Assembly (NCBI GenBank): GCA_001920415.1
Contig: MNJR01000027.1
Span: 1-61,916 of the forward strand
Length of the DNA stretch: 61,916 nucleotides
Direction of reading: 5' to 3'
Origin: Acidobacteria bacterium 13_1_20CM_3_53_8
GTDB lineage: Bacteria > Acidobacteriota > Blastocatellia > Pyrinomonadales > Pyrinomonadaceae
Positions 57,411 to 61,916 of the stretch are shown here, piece after piece; the first letter of the stretch is position 1, and every line of letters starts with the position of its first letter. The notes under the pieces are model-generated. The model did not search any database. It was not told the origin of the DNA and saw nothing but the letters and a program-made list of their open reading frames with translations. The translations under genes and the position numbers were made by a program.

Positions 57411-57500
57411 AGCAGTTTTAAGTTTTTAGTTTTCAGTTTTCAGATAAGAGCATTTCGTCTCTTGCTGAAAACTGAAAACTAAAAACTTAAAACTGCTCTT
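57411..57500. repeat. fold-back repeat, GTTTTCA family
   Basis: Bounded by ATAAGAGCAG and CTGCTCTTAT. Units GTTTTAA, GTTTTTA, GTTTTCA, GTTTTCA. The loop ATAAGAGCATTTCGTCTCTT is the reverse complement of the one at 49624. It fills the gap between the adaptor stop and the next ATPase. Confidence 0.94.
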
Positions 57501-57512
57501 ATGGAGAAACCT

Positions 57513-58220
57513 ATGACCCAATCCACCGAACCCTTGATTCGCCTTGAAGGCGTGACCAAAGTTTTCTACACGGACGAAGTCGAGACGCACGCGCTCTCCG
57601 GCACTCATCTTGAAATAAATTCGGGCGAGTATGTTTCGATAACAGGCCCATCGGGTTGCGGCAAATCAACGCTGCTTTCGATTTTAGGTCTTCTGGATTC
57701 GCCTAGCGACGGCGAATACTGGCTAGACGGCAAACCCGTAGCAGACCTCTCACTTTCAGAGCGCGCGCGAATACGCAACCGCGAAGTGGGCTTCATCTTT
57801 CAAAGCTTCAACCTGATTGGCGACCTCACCGTCTACGAGAACGTAGAACTGCCTTTGACCTATCGTGGTTTGAGCGCCGCAGAGCGCCGCAAGCGTGTGA
57901 CCGCAGCGCTTGAGCGTGTGGGCATGGCGCATCGCGCCAAACATCTTCCTAGCCAGTTGTCTGGCGGCCAGCAGCAACGCGTCGCAGTCGCCCGCGCAGT
58001 CGCAGGCCAACCGCTCATACTTCTCGCGGACGAGCCAACAGGAAATCTCGATTCAACCAACGGCGAAGCCGTGATGGAACTACTGCGCGAGCTTCATCAA
58101 GGTGGCGCGACCATCTGCATGGTGACGCACGACCCGCGCTACGCTCAATACGCAGACCGCGCCGTGCATCTCTTCGACGGGCGCGTTGTTAAGGAAGAAG
58201 AGAGTGCTGAGGCTGCATAA
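57513..58220 (+). CDS. ABC transporter ATPase (LolD/MacB type)
   Basis: 235 residues from ATG at 57513 because GGAG lies 7 nt upstream; an ATG at 57501 has only the repeat upstream. Walker [13 protein letters not shown]-loop [22 protein letters not shown], signature [14 protein letters not shown] and Walker [18 protein letters not shown]. Paired with the permease genes downstream, of which the first starts 23 nt on. A second ATPase of the same locus (55204) has a less usual [10 protein letters not shown] signature. Confidence 0.94.
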   Translation: MTQSTEPLIRLEGVTKVFYTDEVETHALSGTHLEINSGEYVSITGPSGCGKSTLLSILGLLDSPSDGEYWLDGKPVADLSLSERARIRNREVGFIFQSFNLIGDLTVYENVELPLTYRGLSAAERRKRVTAALERVGMAHRAKHLPSQLSGGQQQRVAVARAVAGQPLILLADEPTGNLDSTNGEAVMELLRELHQGGATICMVTHDPRYAQYADRAVHLFDGRVVKEEESAEAA

Positions 58221-58243
58221 GAAGGAAATATGGAGGGCGCGTG

Positions 58244-60670
58244 ATGGGCATATTTTTGCAAGACCTTCGTTATGGGCTACGCATGCTGGTCAAAAGTCCG
58301 GGGTTTACAGTGGTTGCCGTGATTGCGCTTGCGCTAGGCATAGGCGCGAACACGGCCATCTTCTCCGTAGTCAACGCCGTGCTCCTACGGCCCTTGCCCT
58401 ACAAGGAGCCGAACAGTCTTGTTATCCTCTGGGACACAACGCCGAAGCAGGACACTTCTGTGTCTTATCCGAACTTCGAGGATTTGCGCGACCAGAATCG
58501 CACGTTCGAGCAACTTGCGGCTTTTCGCCGCGATAGCTTCAACCTGACAGGAGTCGGTGAACCTGAGCGTCTATCTGGTCGCATGGTCTCGGGGAATTTC
58601 TTCCAGATGCTCGGCGCTCGACCTTTGAAGGGTCGCGACTTCACAGCAGAGGATGATCGCGTCGGAGCCAACCACGTCGTCATTCTTAGTGAAGGACTAT
58701 GGCAGCGCAGGTTCGGCGCAGATCAGAGCATCGTCGGGAAGCAACTCAATCTTAGTAACCAGAGCTATACGGTCGTCGGCATCGTGCCTGCAAACTTCCG
58801 CTTCGGCTCAGACGTTGACCTCTTCGTGCCCATTGCCGCATCGGGTGCGCCTTACTTGAAAGCTCGCGGCTGGCATCCGGGCCTGTATGTCATCGGACGC
58901 CTCAAGCCCGGCGTCACTATAGAGCAAGCGCGCGCCGACCTTGACTCCGTTTTTGCACGCCTTAGCCAACAGTTTCCCAATGAAGTCGGCGAGCGCAAGA
59001 GCCATGTCGAAGCGCTCTACGAAAACACTGTGCAAGATGTACGCCGCTCGTTGCTGGTCTTGCTCGCGGCGGTAGGCTTCGTGCTCCTTATAGCGTGCGC
59101 GAACGTGGCGAATCTGCTTCTAGCGCGTTCGGCAGTGCGGCAGAAAGAGATTGCTATTCGTACGGCTTTGGGCGCGAGCCGCACGCGCGTTATTCGACAG
59201 CTTCTGACGGAGAGCGTGCTGCTCTCCATCTTAGGCGGCGCTATTGGAACTCTTATAGCGATGTGGGGCACTGAAGCGCTCATCAAACTTGTGCCGAGCA
59301 ATATCCCGCGCCTACTAGATGCGGGCATTGACCTGCCCGTGCTTGCCTTCACGTTCACCGTCTCCGTGCTGACGGGACTCTTCTTCGGTCTTGTCCCGGC
59401 TCTTCAGGCCTCAAGGACTGACCTTAACGAGACACTCAAGGAGGGCGAGCGTGGTTCAAGCGTCGGGCGTCATCGCGTGCGCGGCGCGCTCGTTATTGCG
59501 GAAGTGGCGCTCTCGCTTGTCCTGCTTATCGGCGCGGGATTGATGATTAAAAGCTTCTGGCGCTTGCAGCAGGTCAGCACAGGTTTCGACTCTCATAACC
59601 TGCTCACTATGTCGCTCTCTTACACGGCTGGACAGGGCGAAGGGCAGAAGATCAGAAACTTTTTCCAGCAGGCCGCAGAGAGAATCAAGGCCGTGCCCGG
59701 CGTCGAAGCTGTGACCTACTCAGGCGGATTGCCGTTTCTAGGCGCACCTGAACAGAGCTTCTGGATAGAAGGACGACCGCGCAGTAAGCCAAACGACTTT
59801 CTAATGGCTGTGAATTACACAGTGGGGCCGGACTACTTGCGTGCGCTAGGTATCCCGCTCAAACGTGGTCGCTTTATCTCGGAGCAGGATCGCCCGGACA
59901 CGACGCACGTTATCGTGATTGACGAGTCGCTGGCACAGAAGTATTTCCCGAACGAAGACCCTATAGGCAAACGCATTCAGTTTGACGGGTCTGATCATCC
60001 AATATTTCTTGAGATCGTTGGCGTCGTCGGTCACGTCAAGCAGTATGGGCTGGAAGGCGAAGTGCCGGTTGACCCGCAGTTCTATATACCGTTCAGCCAG
60101 ACCCCGGATGAGATTCTGCCCAATGTAGCTCATGGTATGTCTCTGGCGATTCGCACGCAGAATGATCCCTTAAGCGTAGTGGGCGCTGTGCGCAGTCAGA
60201 TTCTCGCCGCAGACCCCAACCAGCCCGTCTTTAACATTAAGACGATGGACGAGGTGATCACCCAGTCTATAGCCTCGCGCCGCTTCTCCATGCTGCTATT
60301 GGTTCTCTTTGCAGGCGTTGCACTCCTCCTTGCGGCGGTCGGAATCTACGGCGTTATGGCCTACACCGTTACGCAGCGCACGCACGAGATAGGAATACGC
60401 ATGGCTCTGGGCGCGCAAACCCGTGATGTGCTCAAACTCATTGTCGGTCAGGGCATGTTGTTGGCTGTAGTCGGTGTCGCTGTTGGTCTGGTCGGCGCAT
60501 TAATATTAATGCGCTTGATGGCGAGCCTTCTCTTCGGCGTTAGTGCAACCGATCCGCTCACGTTCGCCGTGGTGGCGACATTGCTGACGGCAGTTGCGCT
60601 CGCTGCCTGCTACATCCCCGCGCGGCGAGCAACGAAAGTTGATCCGAACTTCGCGCTCCGTTACGAGTGA
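58244..60670 (+). CDS. MacB-like ABC permease (acidobacterial duplicated orphan type)
   Basis: 808 residues from ATG at 58244 with GGAGGG 6 nt upstream. Four-plus TM segments in two FtsX-like units: an N-terminal unit ([50 protein letters not shown]), a large periplasmic MacB-PCD domain, FtsX-like TMs (residues about 265-400), then a second PCD and TMs ending in a C-terminal [28 protein letters not shown]. The FtsX duplication and the LRYGLRML signature are characteristic of ADOP proteins expanded in acidobacteria. Works with the LolD-type ATPase upstream. Confidence 0.95.
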   Translation: MGIFLQDLRYGLRMLVKSPGFTVVAVIALALGIGANTAIFSVVNAVLLRPLPYKEPNSLVILWDTTPKQDTSVSYPNFEDLRDQNRTFEQLAAFRRDSFNLTGVGEPERLSGRMVSGNFFQMLGARPLKGRDFTAEDDRVGANHVVILSEGLWQRRFGADQSIVGKQLNLSNQSYTVVGIVPANFRFGSDVDLFVPIAASGAPYLKARGWHPGLYVIGRLKPGVTIEQARADLDSVFARLSQQFPNEVGERKSHVEALYENTVQDVRRSLLVLLAAVGFVLLIACANVANLLLARSAVRQKEIAIRTALGASRTRVIRQLLTESVLLSILGGAIGTLIAMWGTEALIKLVPSNIPRLLDAGIDLPVLAFTFTVSVLTGLFFGLVPALQASRTDLNETLKEGERGSSVGRHRVRGALVIAEVALSLVLLIGAGLMIKSFWRLQQVSTGFDSHNLLTMSLSYTAGQGEGQKIRNFFQQAAERIKAVPGVEAVTYSGGLPFLGAPEQSFWIEGRPRSKPNDFLMAVNYTVGPDYLRALGIPLKRGRFISEQDRPDTTHVIVIDESLAQKYFPNEDPIGKRIQFDGSDHPIFLEIVGVVGHVKQYGLEGEVPVDPQFYIPFSQTPDEILPNVAHGMSLAIRTQNDPLSVVGAVRSQILAADPNQPVFNIKTMDEVITQSIASRRFSMLLLVLFAGVALLLAAVGIYGVMAYTVTQRTHEIGIRMALGAQTRDVLKLIVGQGMLLAVVGVAVGLVGALILMRLMASLLFGVSATDPLTFAVVATLLTAVALAACYIPARRATKVDPNFALRYE

Positions 60671-60701
60671 GTTGGTGAAAGAAACTGAAAGGGGCGTAGC
60701 G

Positions 60702-61916
60702 ATGAATTCTCTATGGCAGGACTTCCGTTATGGATTCCGTATGCTTGCGAAGACACCGGGGTTCACTGCTGTTGCAGTAATCTCGCTGGCTCTTGGCATT
60801 GGCGCGAACACGGCAATCTTCAGCGTGGTGAACGCAGTTCTCCTAAAGACGCTCCCCTATAACGATCCCGGACGCATAGCGATGGTCTGGGGCGACGAGC
60901 CTGCGAAGGGGAATCATCGCGGCCAGGTTTCGTTTACGGACGTGGATGACTGGCGTAAGCGTAACCACGTCTTCGAGGCGGTCGCAGCCTTCACGAGTTG
61001 GAGACCCAGCCTTTCGGGGACGGGCGAGCCAGAGAGAATCCCTGCGGCGCTTGTTTCCGACGGGTTCTTTGATGTGATGAAAGCCAGACCGCTTCTAGGA
61101 AGAATCTTTCTGCCGGAAGAACAGGAGGACGGAAAAGATTTCGTAGTCGTTTTAAGCTACGGACTGTGGCAGCGCAAGTTTGGCGCAGACCCCGCGATAG
61201 TGAACAAGACGATTACGCTGAACGGTCGCACCTACACAGTTGTTGGCGTGCTGAGCGCTGACTTCCACTCGCTCCCGCAGAGCATACTTACAAGCGAAGC
61301 CGCAGAGCTTTACAGACCCGCCGCCGAAACTCATGACGAGAAGCAGCGCGGCGCACGTCACCTGCGCGCCATTGCGCGATTGAAGCCGGGCGTCACGATT
61401 GAGCAGGCTCAGGCCGAGATGAGCGTTATAGCAAAACAGATTTCCGACGAGCATCCCGAAAACAACAAAAGCTACGGCGTGCGTCTGGTCTCTCTGCGCG
61501 AAGATTTGGTGGGAGCGTTGCGCCCGTCGCTTCTTATGCTCTTTGGCGCGGTCGTCTTTCTTCTTCTTATAGCGTGCGCGAACGTTGGCAATCTGCTGCT
61601 TGCTAAATCCAGCGTCAGGCGTAAGGAGATAGCGATTCGTACTGCGCTGGGAGCGGGGCGATTGCGCATCATACGTCAACTGCTCACGGAATCGGTCGCG
61701 CTCTCTTTGCTGGGCGGTGCGCTCGGACTGCTGCTTGCGATGTGGGGCACGAGCGTAATCGAAGCGCTCGGCACGCAAGCCTTCCCTTCGCTCGGTCATG
61801 TTGAGATTGACTGGCACGTGCTCTTGTTCACACTCGTGATGTCGCTGCTAACCGGAATCGTCTTCGGTCTAGCTCCAACTCTTCACATGAGCAACCCTGA
61901 TTTGAACGAGGCGCTA
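60702..61916 (+). CDS. MacB-like ABC permease, second copy (3' end outside window)
   Basis: 405 residues visible; AAGGGG precedes the ATG. The start [48 protein letters not shown] aligns with the permease just upstream, so the two are tandem paralogues. A MacB-PCD domain and the first FtsX-like TM group ([18 protein letters not shown]) follow. The frame stays open to the window end. Confidence 0.94.
   Translation, partial: MNSLWQDFRYGFRMLAKTPGFTAVAVISLALGIGANTAIFSVVNAVLLKTLPYNDPGRIAMVWGDEPAKGNHRGQVSFTDVDDWRKRNHVFEAVAAFTSWRPSLSGTGEPERIPAALVSDGFFDVMKARPLLGRIFLPEEQEDGKDFVVVLSYGLWQRKFGADPAIVNKTITLNGRTYTVVGVLSADFHSLPQSILTSEAAELYRPAAETHDEKQRGARHLRAIARLKPGVTIEQAQAEMSVIAKQISDEHPENNKSYGVRLVSLREDLVGALRPSLLMLFGAVVFLLLIACANVGNLLLAKSSVRRKEIAIRTALGAGRLRIIRQLLTESVALSLLGGALGLLLAMWGTSVIEALGTQAFPSLGHVEIDWHVLLFTLVMSLLTGIVFGLAPTLHMSNPDLNEAL

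Noticed and set aside
61152-61817. 221-codon ORF on the minus strand
   Set aside because: It is antisense to the second MacB-like permease, whose frame shows clear family motifs.

Overview
The window reads as a piece of chromosome from a free-living Gram-negative heterotroph, most likely a member of the Acidobacteriota (my best guess is the Blastocatellia side, an inference from gene content without any marker-gene comparison). Reasons: two tandem MacB-like permeases of the type that is greatly expanded in acidobacteria, a carboxypeptidase-regulatory-domain outer-membrane barrel, DUF3857/transglutaminase proteins, a DUF885 lipoprotein, PurL split into PurS/PurQ/PurL, and many multi-domain histidine kinases. 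G+C looks to be in the mid-50s, falling locally in two inserted patches (about 36.1-37.6 kb and 54.1-54.95 kb).

Layout. 0-3 kb: end of a hybrid histidine kinase facing fbaB (class I aldolase). 3.7-7.8 kb: two secreted DUF3857/transglutaminase-like paralogues, one with an intact Cys-His-Asp triad and one that has lost it. 8-13.2 kb: saccharopine-dehydrogenase-like oxidoreductase, class IV aminotransferase, membrane and SnoaL-like proteins, and a MazF-type toxin with its antitoxin. 13.4-25 kb (mostly minus strand): purL, two thioredoxin-fold proteins, lipoproteins, a possible SRA-like protein, purQ-purS and purB. 25-31 kb: lipoprotein, YycJ-like hydrolase, NHL-repeat protein, M16 peptidase, beta-helix protein. 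31-45 kb: outer-membrane barrel and a signalling block (PDZ/multi-TM histidine kinase, sigma-54 response regulator, GGDEF regulator, GAF histidine kinase, HxlR regulator), interrupted by a small integron-cassette-like insertion. 45-50.9 kb: DUF4214 cell-surface protein, tail-collar protein, two DUF6916-like proteins, GNAT, trxB. 51-54 kb: hydroxyacyl-CoA dehydrogenase, PilZ, enoyl-CoA hydratase. 54-55 kb: tRNA-Ala, a PD-(D/E)XK homing-endonuclease-like gene and a 3' tRNA fragment. 55.2-61.9 kb: an ABC export locus (ATPase, membrane fusion protein, ATPase, two permeases), cut off at the window end.

The most striking feature is a set of more than 30 intergenic elements that follow one grammar. 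Each has two long inverted arms. Each arm is a run of 3-5 near-identical 7-nt units (8 nt in one family), usually with one unit carrying a single transition. Several loops share a TTAAAAGC-like core. At least ten different arm sequences are used (GTTTTCA, AAAAGGC, ATCCAAA, ACTCCAG, GTGATAA, GGTAAAT, GCAATCC, GGATGAG and others). Most elements start within a few bases of a stop codon. Some are nested concentrically. Several have entered coding sequence: an in-frame insert in PurL, a lipoprotein signal peptide, and C-terminal tails with stop codons. One is split by the cassette-like insertion. They resemble, in period and form, the heptameric STRR repeats of filamentous cyanobacteria, but here they are fold-back elements in a non-cyanobacterial genome. 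I regard this as the leading candidate for an undescribed system.

Coordinates of repeats and short sites were read by eye and may be off by one or two bases. All family assignments are from recognition of motifs, not from searches.
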